The notes beneath the pieces are model-generated. The model was not told where the DNA came from. It made no database searches and saw only the letters and a list, made by a program, of their open reading frames with translations. A DNA stretch of 64,000 nt, taken from positions 1,102,437 to 1,166,436 of the forward strand of contig KZ111151.1 in the NCBI GenBank assembly GCA_002077045.2, in the 5' to 3' direction. A program made the translations under genes and the position numbers. Below are positions 50,466 through 61,564 of the stretch, piece by piece. Source of the stretch: Rachicladosporium sp. CCFEE 5018. Lineage: Eukaryota > Ascomycota > Dothideomycetes > Cladosporiales > Cladosporiaceae. Position 1 is the stretch's first letter, and every line of letters starts with the position of its first letter.

Positions 50466-52439
50466 ATGCATTACAACTCAGCAGTAATCCTCGCTGCGGG
50501 CCTGGCTGCCCAGCGTGTGGCAGCTACGGGCTGGCAGCTCGATGCGAGCAGATACTCAAACCCAGCCAACACCGACAACCAGTGCTCTACACCTCAGTCA
50601 AGCGGGTACGACTGGTCGAGCCTTAACACCGGAGCGTTCGACTCTTACGGCAGCAACAAGTTCTCCGGCTTCACTTGTGGCGATTCACCGAACAAGAGAG
50701 ACGTTTTGAGCAAACGCACTTTCCAGTCAAAGTGCATTTCCGGGCAACTCAACCAGAAGCCGTCCATCTCATGCGAGGATCAGTCCCAGATGTCTATCGA
50801 CACCTACCAGATTTCCTCGAACTACGATACTGATGTGGAGTGCCACTACGGGATGCCTGACGGCAGCACCTGCAAGACGACCCACACATGCCAATCTGGC
50901 GGCAACATCATTAAGAACGACCAGTGCGGTGGTGCTACCAACGTCACGTTCCATCCCAAGGGTGGCGACTCTGGCGAGAAGAATGGCGAGTCGTGCTCTA
51001 TCGGCATCCACTCGATTGGCTTCAACTGTGAGACTGCGTCCAGCACGGTTCCAGCTTACAGCACTGCGACTGTTGCAACCACGTCAGCGACTTCCGCAGA
51101 GGTAACCACTACCAGTGTCAGCGAGACATCGATCTTGAGCTCCACAATCACAGTTGCCACGACTTCGGCCTCAAGCACCGAGGTGACGGCTAGCACGGAG
51201 ACCTCACCAGTCACGACAAGCGCCGAGACCACTCCCGTCACTTCAAGCACACCAACTCTTACGATCCCGGCATACTCGACCTACGCTAACAGCAGCACTG
51301 CTGAGACCACATCAACAGAGAGCAGCGTCAGCCCAGAAACGACCTCAACATTTTCCTCGACGGAAGGTATCGTCGTCTCTACTTACGGCACATCCACCCC
51401 TACCTCCTCGATCGCATCTCCAGTGACCAACAGCTCCAGCTCCGTCATCCCTGCCACCCCCACCTCTACTCCCAGCTGTCCAGACCTCCTGCCCAAGTGC
51501 CTGAACACCTGGATCTGGCAAACCGGCTGCACGGACAATTCGGACTACACGTGCTACTGCAAAGACAGCGGCTTCATCAGCAATGTCATGGGTTGCATCG
51601 AGTCTTGGTCTGGCGCTGACAGCGAGACGCAAGCAGCTGCCTCTTACTTGCAGGGCATCTGCGCGCCGTATGTGCCCGAGAACCCGGCGATCATTACGGC
51701 TTGCCCGTCGAGTGTTACGCCAACGGGCGTGCCTGCCTCGACATACCCGCCTCCAAGCTCCGAGGCCTCGCCTGTCACTACGTCAGCAGCCGTGGAGACC
51801 AGTAGCGCCGCCGAGACGACATCCTCCGCCGCGCCCTCAGCCTACGCCCCCGGCACCTCCAGTACAGAAGTCAGCCCCATTACCGCCACTACCCCAATGG
51901 CCCCGATAGACACCTGCACCACCTCCACCACTCCCGCCGCCTCCGCCGCCACAGACACAACCAGCACCACAACCCTCATCACCACCCTCACCTACAGCTC
52001 CACCATAACAATCCCCTGCACCTACAGCACCGGCGAAAGCCTGGGCTTCACAATCCCCTCCTCCAGCACGACAACCCTCCTGCAAACCACAATCACGGTC
52101 CCGCAGGTGCAATTCATCACCTCTACCATCACCGTCCCGGGCGCGACGACGACTATGAGCGTTGGCTTGGCGGCGGGGAGTCCGAGTGCGGCGCCGGCGT
52201 ACACTACGATGGTGGCTACGACGACGGCGGGAGAGACGGCGGCGCCGGTGCAGGGCACTACGACGAGCACGGCTGTGATTATTAGTTATCCGACGAGTGG
52301 GTTTGGGACTAGTGTTGCGGCGGCGCAGCCGAGCGCGAGTTCGTCGCCGATCGTGCCTTACACCGGCGGGGCGCAGGGCGTGCGGACTGGGGTCATCGGC
52401 GGTGCTGTGGCTGCTGTTGCAGCGCTGTTGCTTTGCTAG
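50466..52439 (+). CDS. Secreted CFEM-domain, Ser/Thr-rich GPI-anchored cell-wall protein, copy B
   Basis: This has the same 657 residues and domain layout as the gene at 2434: signal peptide, N-terminal Cys domain, Ser/Thr stalk, eight-Cys CFEM domain at 338-413, second stalk and GPI tail. Changes are few, for example Phe to Ile in the HSFGF motif and Asn to Asp in CYCKNSG inside the CFEM domain, plus several Ser/Thr/Ala swaps in the stalks. Bases 52038-52142 contain 20 differences from copy A in 37 codons, yet only one amino-acid change. Both genes look functional. Confidence 0.9.
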   Translation: MHYNSAVILAAGLAAQRVAATGWQLDASRYSNPANTDNQCSTPQSSGYDWSSLNTGAFDSYGSNKFSGFTCGDSPNKRDVLSKRTFQSKCISGQLNQKPSISCEDQSQMSIDTYQISSNYDTDVECHYGMPDGSTCKTTHTCQSGGNIIKNDQCGGATNVTFHPKGGDSGEKNGESCSIGIHSIGFNCETASSTVPAYSTATVATTSATSAEVTTTSVSETSILSSTITVATTSASSTEVTASTETSPVTTSAETTPVTSSTPTLTIPAYSTYANSSTAETTSTESSVSPETTSTFSSTEGIVVSTYGTSTPTSSIASPVTNSSSSVIPATPTSTPSCPDLLPKCLNTWIWQTGCTDNSDYTCYCKDSGFISNVMGCIESWSGADSETQAAASYLQGICAPYVPENPAIITACPSSVTPTGVPASTYPPPSSEASPVTTSAAVETSSAAETTSSAAPSAYAPGTSSTEVSPITATTPMAPIDTCTTSTTPAASAATDTTSTTTLITTLTYSSTITIPCTYSTGESLGFTIPSSSTTTLLQTTITVPQVQFITSTITVPGATTTMSVGLAAGSPSAAPAYTTMVATTTAGETAAPVQGTTTSTAVIISYPTSGFGTSVAAAQPSASSSPIVPYTGGAQGVRTGVIGGAVAAVAALLLC

Positions 52440-52840
52440 GGATGAGGAGAGTGAATGTGTAATGATGAAGCGGTGCGGGCTGGGACTGGGCTGCGGGACG
52501 AGTTTGCTTGGTAATACTGTCTGGTTTATGTATGTATGTGTACAGCTGCCGTGATGGCACTATTCTACATTTACACTTTAACGTGATGTGACGCCTTCCA
52601 GCGCTTGCGAGCATCTCGATGGATCCTTCGCTTCATAGCGTGATGCTTTGTCGACATCGAATGCTTGCGCCTCGTTCCGGTGAGCGGGCAAACCTCCCTC
52701 CTACGCGACACAGTTGTCCCAGACTCTCTAGTTGAGTGAAGCCTGTGCTCGAGAGGCTTGTAGCGAAGTAGGAGTTTCGCTCATCTTGCTTCACAGCGCA
52801 TCATCGTTTAGCGCTTCCCTCCATGGATGCTGCCACGTCC
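52440..52840. other. Convergent intergenic region, CFEM gene and bL9m, copy B
   Basis: Counterpart of 4408-4808, about 93-95 % identical. 3' flanks only. Confidence 0.5.
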
Positions 52841-53810
52841 TCACACCTCCTGCGCATTAACCCTCACATGCCTCTTCACGCCCTCCTCACCCCCTCTAAC
52901 CCTAATCTCCACCGTAAAATCCCCCACATGCTTCACCACCCTCCCCGCCTCCTCTACCCCAACAACCTCCGGCCCAGCAATAAACCTCACATCCTCCTCC
53001 ACCAGCCCCACCCTCGCACTCTCATCATTAGTCGCAAGAGCAGCTTTCACAGCATCCAGCACATTCTGCGTGCTCACGCTGCCGTAGATGGCTTGTGCTG
53101 CGGCGGGCTTGACGGGTTTGGAAGCTTCTTCGGCTTGGGCACGGGCGACGAAGAGCTCGGCGGCTATGCCTGTGCCGATTGATGGGGCGGGGCGTTTGGG
53201 AGCAGGCGGTTCGGGTTCGGCGGGGATGGGCTGGCGGTAGAAGTCTAGGCGTTGGGGGACGAAGATTTCGATGAGCTGCATGCTGCGCTCTGGACTGAGG
53301 CGTTCGAGTTCGGGGGCGCGGCGGATGAAGGGTTGGGCTGGGGTTGGGGTGCCTGCTGTTGAGGCGAGAGATTGGGCGGAGCCGGGGGTCGGGATGGGCA
53401 GGTCTTCCTCGGCGCCGTACTGGAAGTCTCGCTCGAAGGTTGTGTTCTTGAGACGGAGGGCACGCTGTTCGGGGAGGGTCATGTATTCGGCTATGCGGCG
53501 GGGGAACCATTCGTTGCGCATGCGGCCGAAGGAGACGGGGACTATGGCGCCTATGTACTTATCAGCCGTGTATTCTGATAGTTGTCAAGACAGAATTGGA
53601 GTCTCTACCTTTGCGACCGAAGCTCTTGACACCCTTCAGTAGCCTCACCGGGACTGTGGTCGCGACGACTGCCTTCTTCTTCGACGATCTCCTGACCTGC
53701 TGCCCAATGCCTGTGTTGGCGAGGGCGAGGTCGTCGAAGGCGGCGAAAGGATAGCTGCGGATGCACGCTGAGCACTGTGGTATCGTCCTGGACCGGAACG
53801 GGAGAGACAT
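52841..53810 (-). CDS. MRPL50: Mitochondrial large-subunit ribosomal protein bL9m, copy B
   Basis: Two exons, complement of 52841..53550 and 53609..53810, give 303 residues, the same exon lengths (710 and 202 nt) as copy A. The VRLLKGVKSFGRKG / AIVPVSFGRMRNEW junction is preserved. The intron is 58 nt rather than 53 and has almost no similarity to the copy A intron outside the splice sites and the CTGATAA branch region. Start placement is by identity with copy A; two additional in-frame ATGs just upstream exist only in this copy. Confidence 0.85.
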
Positions 53811-54131
53811 GGTCATGATTTGTGTCTCGCTGAGCAACTCATCTCATGTTCAACTCATATCATCTCATCGGCACCTCGGTGAAGCTGCACGCGAGTCATC
53901 AATGCGACATCGAATGCGATGCCAATGGACTGTCCCACCTTTAGCCGAGCACTTTAATGATGCGCAGCGCCTGGGCATGACATAGCACATCATTATTGGA
54001 GCAATCCAAGCATAGCATACAGCAAAGCACTGTAGCACCATGGCGCAGCGATCCATCGGTCACCGCACGAGCAGCGCTGGCTGATCTGAAGCGACTCTGC
54101 ACCACCCAACCCCGACCAGCATCTCACAGCA
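53811..54131. promoter_or_regulatory. Bidirectional promoter region, bL9m and USP genes, copy B
   Basis: 321 bp between divergent starts. The block 53876-53985 is nearly invariant relative to copy A, which marks it as the conserved core; both flanks vary. Confidence 0.45.
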
Positions 54132-56054
54132 ATGCCCGAACGACCTCTCACAGTCGCCGCCTACGCCGCCGGCGCATCCCTGGCAGCAGCAACGCTCGTC
54201 TACGTCTTCGGCCCAACCTACTTCTTCGATGATGAGGCTGCCAACAGCTCGCGCAGTGGGCGTAAGAAAGGCGTCGTCGGACTGTCCAACCCGGCAAACG
54301 ACTGCTTCATCAACTCTGTCCTGCAATCGCTCGCTGGGTTGCCAGAGTTGCGTCTATACCTGATCAGGGAAATGCACTGGCGACAGCTGGATGGCGCACC
54401 GCTATACGAGGATCTGACGGCCGCGCTCGAGGAGGGAAAGAAGAAGGATGGGGTGCAAGTGCCGGAGTGGAAACTGCTGGGCTTGCAGAGGGGGTTGATT
54501 ACAGCGGGGCTGAAAGATGTGCTGGATGCGTTGAATGAGCGGCCGATTTACAAAAAGACCATCTCGGCGCAGAGCTTTGTGAGGGTGGTGGAGGAGGCTT
54601 TCCGGACGAGAGTCAGCAGGTATCAGCAGGATGCGCAGGAGTTCTTGCAGATTGTCACGGAGAGGCTGGCGGACGAGCATAGTGCGGGGCGGCGAGTGAG
54701 GATGAGGAAGAAGGCTAGGCGGAGGAATGAAGGTGTAGAGGCAGGGCAGGTGCAGGCGAGCGTAGAGAATCAGTCAACGGCAGGCACACTGGAGGCTTCT
54801 GAGGAGACGATCAAGGCGCCGAAACTCCAGATCTCAGTGAACGGACCCAGGGATTCGGCGCACGACCCGCCCACCGAAGCGAACTCGACAATCGAATCCG
54901 AATCTGATCGCGTAGACTCCGGCGCCGACATCCCAGAAAAGGATCTGGACACCGAGCCGGTCGTCTTCCCTTTGGAAGGCAAACTCGAATCGCAAGTCGA
55001 ATGCACGCATTGCCACTTCAAGCCCAAGCCTTCTGTCTCCTCCTTCGTGACGCTGACCTTGAATGTGCCGAACGAGAAGACCTCCACAAGCCTGAACGAT
55101 TGCTTCGATGGTATGCTCAAGGTGGAGCATATAGACGACTATAGCTGCGATCGCTGTCGGCTGGAATACGCTCTGCAGCTGAATGCGCGGCAGCTGAATC
55201 GCCAGCCCTCAGCCTCTGAGCGTACCAGGCTAGAGGAGGAGAGACACGTGCTCGAGCACACCCTAGCAACAGATCCCGAGTCCCCGCCCAAGGACTTTAA
55301 GCTTCCAGACTCGACCACAACGCCCAAACGCCGTATAACACGGCACACGGGCATCGCCTCTTTTCCACGCGTTCTGGCGATCCACCTTAGCCGCTCAGTC
55401 TGGGATCGGCAAACGAATTCGTCGAAGAACATCTCCAAAGTCGCTTTCCCGGAGACGCTACCTCTGGGCGGATTGCTAGATCGGAAAACGTACCGCCTCA
55501 TGTCTGTCGTGACGCATAAGGGCGGGCATAACAGCGGCCACTACGAGACGTTTCGACGGCAGTGGCTGAGTCCGCCATACTCCACGCCTACCAACATGGG
55601 TAAAGGGGGCATTTATAGCATTCAAGGGAGCCCCGCAGCCAGTCCGAGGATCTCTGCTGCGCCTAGTCCGAGACTGTCGGGCAATACCGCTGCCTCACCC
55701 ACGACCCTCGAACAGAATTCCACGAACACCACGTCGACTACATCGTCGCACTCCCTGCATCGCCTCTCCCTCGACCCTTCGCGCCGAGGGCCTCCGCCCA
55801 GTATACCCCTAGACGCTATTCCCACGCCTGGCTTACCGGAGCCGCCTGCTGAGAGGGAGGCTGCGCGGCCGGCTAGCAGGAGAGAAAGCGTCGCTGCGAA
55901 GGCTCTTGGGCTGGGCAGGAAGCGGAAGGTGCAGCAGAGATGGTGGCGCATCAGTGACGACAAGATCAAGGAGAGCAAGACGAGCGATGTGATCGGCATG
56001 CAAAGGGAGGTGTACTTGCTCTTCTACGAGCAGGTAGAGGAAGGAGCGGAGTAG
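54132..56054 (+). CDS. Membrane-anchored ubiquitin-specific protease, copy B
   Basis: A single exon of 640 residues, one residue longer than copy A through a small insertion in the Ser-rich insert (about 55680). The transmembrane segment, Cys58, the four zinc cysteines and His470 are all retained. The first 1.1 kb is about 99 % identical to copy A. From about 55250 to 55880 silent changes become dense, and the last 130 bp returns to near identity. Confidence 0.9.
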   Translation: MPERPLTVAAYAAGASLAAATLVYVFGPTYFFDDEAANSSRSGRKKGVVGLSNPANDCFINSVLQSLAGLPELRLYLIREMHWRQLDGAPLYEDLTAALEEGKKKDGVQVPEWKLLGLQRGLITAGLKDVLDALNERPIYKKTISAQSFVRVVEEAFRTRVSRYQQDAQEFLQIVTERLADEHSAGRRVRMRKKARRRNEGVEAGQVQASVENQSTAGTLEASEETIKAPKLQISVNGPRDSAHDPPTEANSTIESESDRVDSGADIPEKDLDTEPVVFPLEGKLESQVECTHCHFKPKPSVSSFVTLTLNVPNEKTSTSLNDCFDGMLKVEHIDDYSCDRCRLEYALQLNARQLNRQPSASERTRLEEERHVLEHTLATDPESPPKDFKLPDSTTTPKRRITRHTGIASFPRVLAIHLSRSVWDRQTNSSKNISKVAFPETLPLGGLLDRKTYRLMSVVTHKGGHNSGHYETFRRQWLSPPYSTPTNMGKGGIYSIQGSPAASPRISAAPSPRLSGNTAASPTTLEQNSTNTTSTTSSHSLHRLSLDPSRRGPPPSIPLDAIPTPGLPEPPAEREAARPASRRESVAAKALGLGRKRKVQQRWWRISDDKIKESKTSDVIGMQREVYLLFYEQVEEGAE

Positions 56055-56436
56055 GACTGTGAAGTGAAAAGGAGTGGGCATCGGGACTCATACGATCATT
56101 CTGACTTTAGCGTGGCGTTCTGGCGTTCGACTGAGGCTCTGTCATCTTGTAGATATTCGTAGTCGTCAAGCGACTCCATGGCAGTCGCAACCCGCTGCAA
56201 AATATCTGCGCGGAACATTTCGTTTCATACGCATTCACTCACCTCCATGTCCGTGGTCCTTGCGCCGCCCAGGCTGCTTCACGCAGTACCCTTCGGCCTG
56301 ACAGATTCGCTTCCCGTAATCTCAATGCCCTCCCTCCACCGTCATCACTCTACTCCACCCCACCCTGCCCCTGCCCTCCCCAGCCATAACCTCATTCCTC
56401 TCCTCACCCCTCACTGAACTCATCCCCTCAACCCTC
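56055..56436. other. Convergent intergenic region, USP and TMA7, copy B
   Basis: Counterpart of 8012-8392 with the same C/T-rich tract near 56320-56440. Only 3' flanks are seen. Confidence 0.5.
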
Positions 56437-56748
56437 TCATTTCTTCCCACTCTTCTTTATCCCCTGACTCCCCGTATTCAGCGGTCCCTTACTGCTGCCA
56501 GCCTTCTTAGCCAGTTCCTCCTTGGCTTTCTTGTCCGCTATTTGCTTGAGTTTGAAGGCCTTGTCTTCTTCGTCTTCTTCACCTGCCGGCTTCTTTTTGG
56601 GCTTCTTGTTGTGAATTGGGTTCGTGCCGGCTGTGAGGGGGAGGAGGGGGTTAGTTGGGGGCACGTAGTGGGGTGGAGACAAGGGAAGCGGGGTGGAGGG
56701 ATAGTGTGGAGGGGGAGGGAGGAACGAACTGCCGGCGCCGGACGGCAT
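56437..56748 (-). CDS. TMA7: Translation machinery-associated protein TMA7, copy B
   Basis: Two exons, complement of 56437..56630 and 56730..56748, give 70 residues, identical in layout to copy A. The intron is 99 nt (56631-56729; GTTCGT, CAACTAACC branch, CTCACAG), longer than copy A by 26 nt through extra C-rich sequence in its 5' half. The GPLNTGSQGIKKSGKK end is unchanged. Confidence 0.88.
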   Translation of the reverse strand: MPSGAGSSFLPPPPHYPSTPLPLSPPHYVPPTNPLLPLTAGTNPIHNKKPKKKPAGEEDEEDKAFKLKQIADKKAKEELAKKAGSSKGPLNTGSQGIKKSGKK

Positions 56749-57185
56749 CTTGGGAGAAGAGAAGGAGAAGAGAGGTCGGAGAAGGATGCGCTGGCCTGGT
56801 AGGGTTGTACGAAGGAAGGAGTGTTCGCAGGCAGGCGTAAGAATATTCGAACGCATGCGACATTGCTGGCGGACTTGCCTTATTAGTGACCGTGATATAA
56901 ACTGCGCAGTCAGTATCAGATATTGCGCATCGATCAACTTCACTGTCGGGAATGCCAACGCCTTCACATTGATAATATATATCGCTTCGCTATTGTAGAC
57001 TCACTGTCGCATCACTGCATGCTCCCTTTGGTCATGCCCGGCATCAGTCGGAGAATCACAGTACACTCACCCACTTTCCGCCGATGAGAGCCGCGCCGGC
57101 GCATTGCTCTCCACTGTCGACCACTACACCAATACTCCCGCCCTAGGCACAGCATTCCGATTCCTCCATCGCACACTCACCGACT
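56749..57185. promoter_or_regulatory. Divergent promoter region, TMA7 and cyclin, copy B
   Basis: 437 bp. The cyclin-proximal part is almost identical to copy A and the TMA7-proximal part is clearly diverged, the same split as in copy A. Confidence 0.45.
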
Positions 57186-58550
57186 ATGCCGCCCCCATCA
57201 GCAACCCACCATCTTCCGCCATCCCACCCTGCCCAGCGCACCCGTCCAAAATCCCCCAATCGCGTCCTCGCCGAGGCCGAAGCGCAATGGACCTTCACGC
57301 CGGCCGAGCTCGCAAACACGCCCTCGATTCAGGACGGTCTTAGTCCTGCCGAGGAGAAAGACATCCGCACCAAGGGCGTGAACTTCATACTTCAAGTCGG
57401 GATCCTGCTGAAGCTCCCGCAACTCACTCTAAGTACGGCTGCGACGTTTTTCCAACGATTTCTGATGCGAAGTAGCTTGAAAGGGGTCAGAGATGGGGTG
57501 CCAAAGCTGCACCACTACCAGAGCGCAGCTGTAGCGTTGTTTCTAGCGACGAAAGTCGAGGAAAGCTGCAGAAAGATGAAGGAGATCGTGCTAGCCTGCT
57601 GTCGCATCGCACAGAAGAACCCCAACCTGATCATCGACGAGCAGAGCAAAGACTTCTGGAAATGGCGCGACTGCATTCTCCACAGCGAGGACGTAATGCT
57701 AGAAGTCCTCTGCTTTGACCTCACAGTCGAGTCCCCACATCGCCAGCTCTTCGACATGCTGAAGTACTACGGCCAGCAACACAACAAGCCGTTTCGAAAC
57801 GCGTCGTGGGCGTTCGTCTCCGACTCCGCGAATACGATGCTGTGCTTGCTTTGTTCTAGTAGGACGATTGCGGCTGCGGCTTTCTACAACGCGTGTAGAG
57901 TCACGGATGTGCAGATTCCGGATGATAAGATGGGACGGCCGTGGTGGGAGGGCGCGCAGGTCAAGATCGGGGATGTGAGGATGGCGTTGGAGTATATGCG
58001 GACGCATTACGTAGAGGCTAATGGGGCGAATGGGAAGAATGGGCAGGGTGTTGATGGAGGGGAGGGGGATCGGAGTATCTATGCTGGACTGAGCACGCCG
58101 TTGGATATGACGGACGAGCACGACGGAACGAGGCTCAGGCCGAACGGAGCATCGGTATCGCCGGTACAGGCTTCGCAAAACCAATTGCTCGCGCCAGGAA
58201 GCGAGCGGCGACTGTCAAATGCGAGCTCAATTGGCCAGAAGCGTGCGCACGAAGACGAAGCGCCAGCCGAGACGAACGGCATTACTACGAATGGCGTTCA
58301 CCGAGCTGGCTCACAACGACCACAAGAGAGCAAGCGCATCAAGCTCGAGCCTGAAAGCAATGGCCAAGCACCAAATGGAGCACGAGACTCGCCCGCTGCA
58401 CACGACCTCCGCGTCACCGAGGAGAAGCTACGGGTGCAGAATGGGAACCGGCAGAACGAAGCCGATGTCCGCGAGACGCTGCCTGTTGAACCTACACCTG
58501 TAGTGAAGCAAGACGATGCAGGTAGTGAAGAGGGCGAAGTGGAGGAGTAG
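57186..58550 (+). CDS. Cyclin T/K-type transcriptional cyclin, copy B
   Basis: 454 residues, the same length as copy A with about seven substitutions: for example Asn to Ser and Ile to Val in the inter-box helix (LHNEDIM to LHSEDVM), Leu to Arg in KMGLPWW, and a few in the disordered tail. Cyclin-box residues are otherwise unchanged, so both copies should bind the same kinase. Confidence 0.85.
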   Translation: MPPPSATHHLPPSHPAQRTRPKSPNRVLAEAEAQWTFTPAELANTPSIQDGLSPAEEKDIRTKGVNFILQVGILLKLPQLTLSTAATFFQRFLMRSSLKGVRDGVPKLHHYQSAAVALFLATKVEESCRKMKEIVLACCRIAQKNPNLIIDEQSKDFWKWRDCILHSEDVMLEVLCFDLTVESPHRQLFDMLKYYGQQHNKPFRNASWAFVSDSANTMLCLLCSSRTIAAAAFYNACRVTDVQIPDDKMGRPWWEGAQVKIGDVRMALEYMRTHYVEANGANGKNGQGVDGGEGDRSIYAGLSTPLDMTDEHDGTRLRPNGASVSPVQASQNQLLAPGSERRLSNASSIGQKRAHEDEAPAETNGITTNGVHRAGSQRPQESKRIKLEPESNGQAPNGARDSPAAHDLRVTEEKLRVQNGNRQNEADVRETLPVEPTPVVKQDDAGSEEGEVEE

Positions 58551-59413
58551 AGTTCTCTGCGGGACCTCGAGCGCATTGCGCAGGAGTGCGACGCTAGTCT
58601 TTGATTGCGGCGTAACCTGAGGCAGGATATGAAAGGTTTTGAATGCATAGCGATGGGGTACATGCGATTTGGCACCGTAGTCATGGCGGGGTTTGTGGAC
58701 TTGTATGCTAGCGAGTAACGGAAAGGGCGATAAGATACCCAGGACAGGACATAGAATGGAGTCAGTGGTAAACCTTTGTGAGCATCGAAACGTTTGGCAC
58801 GATCGTGAAGCTTGGTTGATGAATACCCCACGAGTCGACCCCTGGTGGCGCTTGGAGTCAACATATCTGTAGCCCTAAGGGTGACTAGTAATCGACGAGT
58901 GCATATGTCACGTGCATGAATGTTCACAACTTCACGACCGGGCCTCAGTCCGCTGGGGAGAGATACGGAATCGACGCCGACTAGCGTACTTTCGACATCA
59001 GTCCAATCGCGCCTTCTCTTCCGATTCCAACTTGACAATGCACCTTTGGATGAACGCATAATCAGACTCCTTCGCCTGCTGAAATTCGACCTGCCTCACG
59101 CCAGATCAATCACGTATCCTTTCCAATGAGCGCGAGTCCAAATTTCTCCACCTTGCCACGGCTGCCGGAAAGCGTAGGTGTTGGTCGGATTTTCCTTCAA
59201 TTCCCTGGACAATCCTCTGAGAAGATTCATTGTCCAGCTTTCGGACGTGATCTCCCATCAATACTCTTGTATCGCAACAGCCGAAAGCCTTCGAGACCCA
59301 GGCGTCATGGTACTCAAAATGAGCTAAGCCTGAACCTCCATGGACGGACTCCTCATGCATAACGTCAGTGTCTGAAAGGGTGAACAGCGCCGTGCCGTGA
59401 CCTCGACGTACTC
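58551..59413. other. Intergenic region, cyclin to asteroid-like gene, copy B
   Basis: Counterpart of 10489-11354. The first 300 bp is near-identical, then 58915-59400 is strongly rearranged by substitutions and small indels. No gene is seen. Confidence 0.5.
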
Positions 59414-61142
59414 ATGGGTATCCCCGGGCTTACTGCTCGACTCTCCGGTCGAGGACGCATTGTCACATTGGCATACCCGACCGAGACCACGCCATCACCG
59501 TCAGAGCAGCAGACACAGCTTCCAGATGCTCTGATCGTCGATGGTCCAAGTCTCGCCTACTACATACACAAAGCGATGCGGACATCAGCCTCATCGGACA
59601 GCAGCACCGGTCCCTCACCCGGGTATCGTGCTCTTGGAGCTCGGATCGTTGAATTGCTCAATGAAATGGAGAAGACCGGCATGCGAATGTAGGACTCTAT
59701 GCCTAATGAAGATCATGTGGAAGCTGACATCACTCCGCAGAGAGGCAATATACTTTGATGGTGTACTCCCTGGCCATAAGCTAGATACGAGAATCTCGAG
59801 GATGAAGCAGAACGTGAGCTACCTCCGCAAAGCCGTGCTCGGCGATGTGAGAGAAGCTCGAATGCCGGACCCCCCTTTTCTGGTGCCTGCTATGCTCCAA
59901 GCTCTGCTAGAGAGCAAGTATGCGAGCCTCGTACAGGTTGTGCCGGCTGAAGCCGACGACTACTGTGCACTGCACGCCAAGCGAGTCGATGCAGGAGGGC
60001 TCAGCCGACCTCTGATCCTGACCGACGATTCCGATATGTTCGTTTTGGACATCGGTCGGAGCTCAGGCATACTCTACCTGAGCAGTCTCGCACGCTTGGA
60101 CACACTTCACGGCTTCCGGTATACCGCCGATATGTACTGTCCCGGAGATATTGCCTCTGCTGCTGGTGTGCGCGACCTTAAACAGGCAGCGTACTATATG
60201 AAGGTCGATAAAAAGATGACGTTCGATGCTGCAATTGCAAAGGTCTTTCGCACAGGAAGCGAGACCTATGAAGGGTACGCATCGTTCTGTCACAAGATTG
60301 CCACACCTCCTGCAAGCTCGGATCACCTGTCAACAGCAGTCGTTGATCACCTGCGACGAATGGATCCTCGCATAGCAGAGGTGGCTTATCAGGCGTTACT
60401 GCCCGGTACTCGAGCGGATCCAGAGGTCATCAACGCTTCCTTGCCAATGCTCTACGAAGATGCAACCCGATTTTCCGTCTGGAAGGTGGGCCACGATATT
60501 CGCAATCTGGCACACCGCATCATGCTCTCGCAGGGGTCGGGTCGATGCGTTGTACATGAGTACAGCCGTCGAGGTGAAGGGATTGGCCACAGTGTCGAGG
60601 AACGTACCGCATCTTGGCAGGACGAGTTGTCGGAAGTGTTGGAGTGGCTGACCGCAAGTATTTTGCAAGCGCCACTCGGCGCTTCGCCAGCGCAGCGATG
60701 GCAGTATGTTGGCACGGTCATAGCACTGCGTTTCTACACCGAGTACTATGCTGAGCCCATCACGTATGAGCGCACGGTGACAGTGTTAACGAAAGCCGAG
60801 CCCAGCGACTGGCTTGATGTTCATATTTCTGGCATGGTACAGGCTGCAGTCTATTCTGTAACAATGTTGAAACAGTTTCTGGATCTCCACGCGGTTCAGG
60901 GCATTATAGATGGAGATCTGACACGACTTCATAGCTTGCTCGTGGACATGCCCGGTATAGCTGAGCTGTTCGAGCGCAGTGACACGGACACGGTGGGCTT
61001 TTGGAAGACTTCCGCTGAGAGGTCGGTGGCTATGTTGGTACCGTTCGAAGAAGCAAACGATGATGAGATGGAGAAGAGTGACGATGAGAGCGAGTATGCG
61101 GGTACGATAGGCAGTAATCCATACAGCTTGCTTGCTCGTTGA
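59414..61142 (+). CDS. Asteroid/XPG-like N-terminal nuclease-fold protein, copy B
   Basis: Exons 59414..59688 and 59741..61142 give 558 residues with the same intron length (52 nt) as copy A. The first base of exon 2 is A instead of T, but the split codon still encodes Ile. The acidic blocks PAEADDYCA and LTDDSDMFVLD are kept. Roughly 30 amino-acid differences lie mainly in the C-terminal asteroid domain, more than in the cyclin or USP pairs, so this gene is under weaker constraint. Confidence 0.8.
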
Positions 61143-61564
61143 CGCGCTACTCGACTATCATCCGACCGACGATCTCTCGCAAGACTGAAGTCCGCCTGGC
61201 CAAGATCCTCGCTGCTCAACGACTAAGCTTTATCGTACACTCTACTGGTCCTCCGTATGCGACTGTACTCAGGTCGGAATTCTACTCTCCGTCAGACCCG
61301 GGTCGCGCGATCCTTTTCCGGCTAACATCCGAGCCATCAATTCGAGAGCGGGCGTACAGGACGCGAGCGTTGTCGTACCGCGCTGCGTCGCAAAGATCAT
61401 GATGTGTCGAACGTCCCTGCCATCCCAGTCAGGCAGTTCGGTCCTGGTTTCGCAAGTCGCCAGAGTAAAAAGCTGGTAGCTATGTGGTGGTGACATTACA
61501 GCCAGGAGGAAGGTCGGCATGATAGCCAATAGAACATATTTACCGCCGGTACGATGCCTTGCCC
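61143..61564. other. Convergent intergenic region, asteroid-like gene and MC protein, copy B
   Basis: Counterpart of 13084-13504, about 80 % identical only. No gene is seen. Confidence 0.5.

Noticed and set aside
59541..61142. 533-codon continuous frame in copy B of the asteroid-like gene
   Set aside because: It reads through the intron in a different frame at its 5' end and lacks the MGIPGL start; the spliced model matches copy A and the family.
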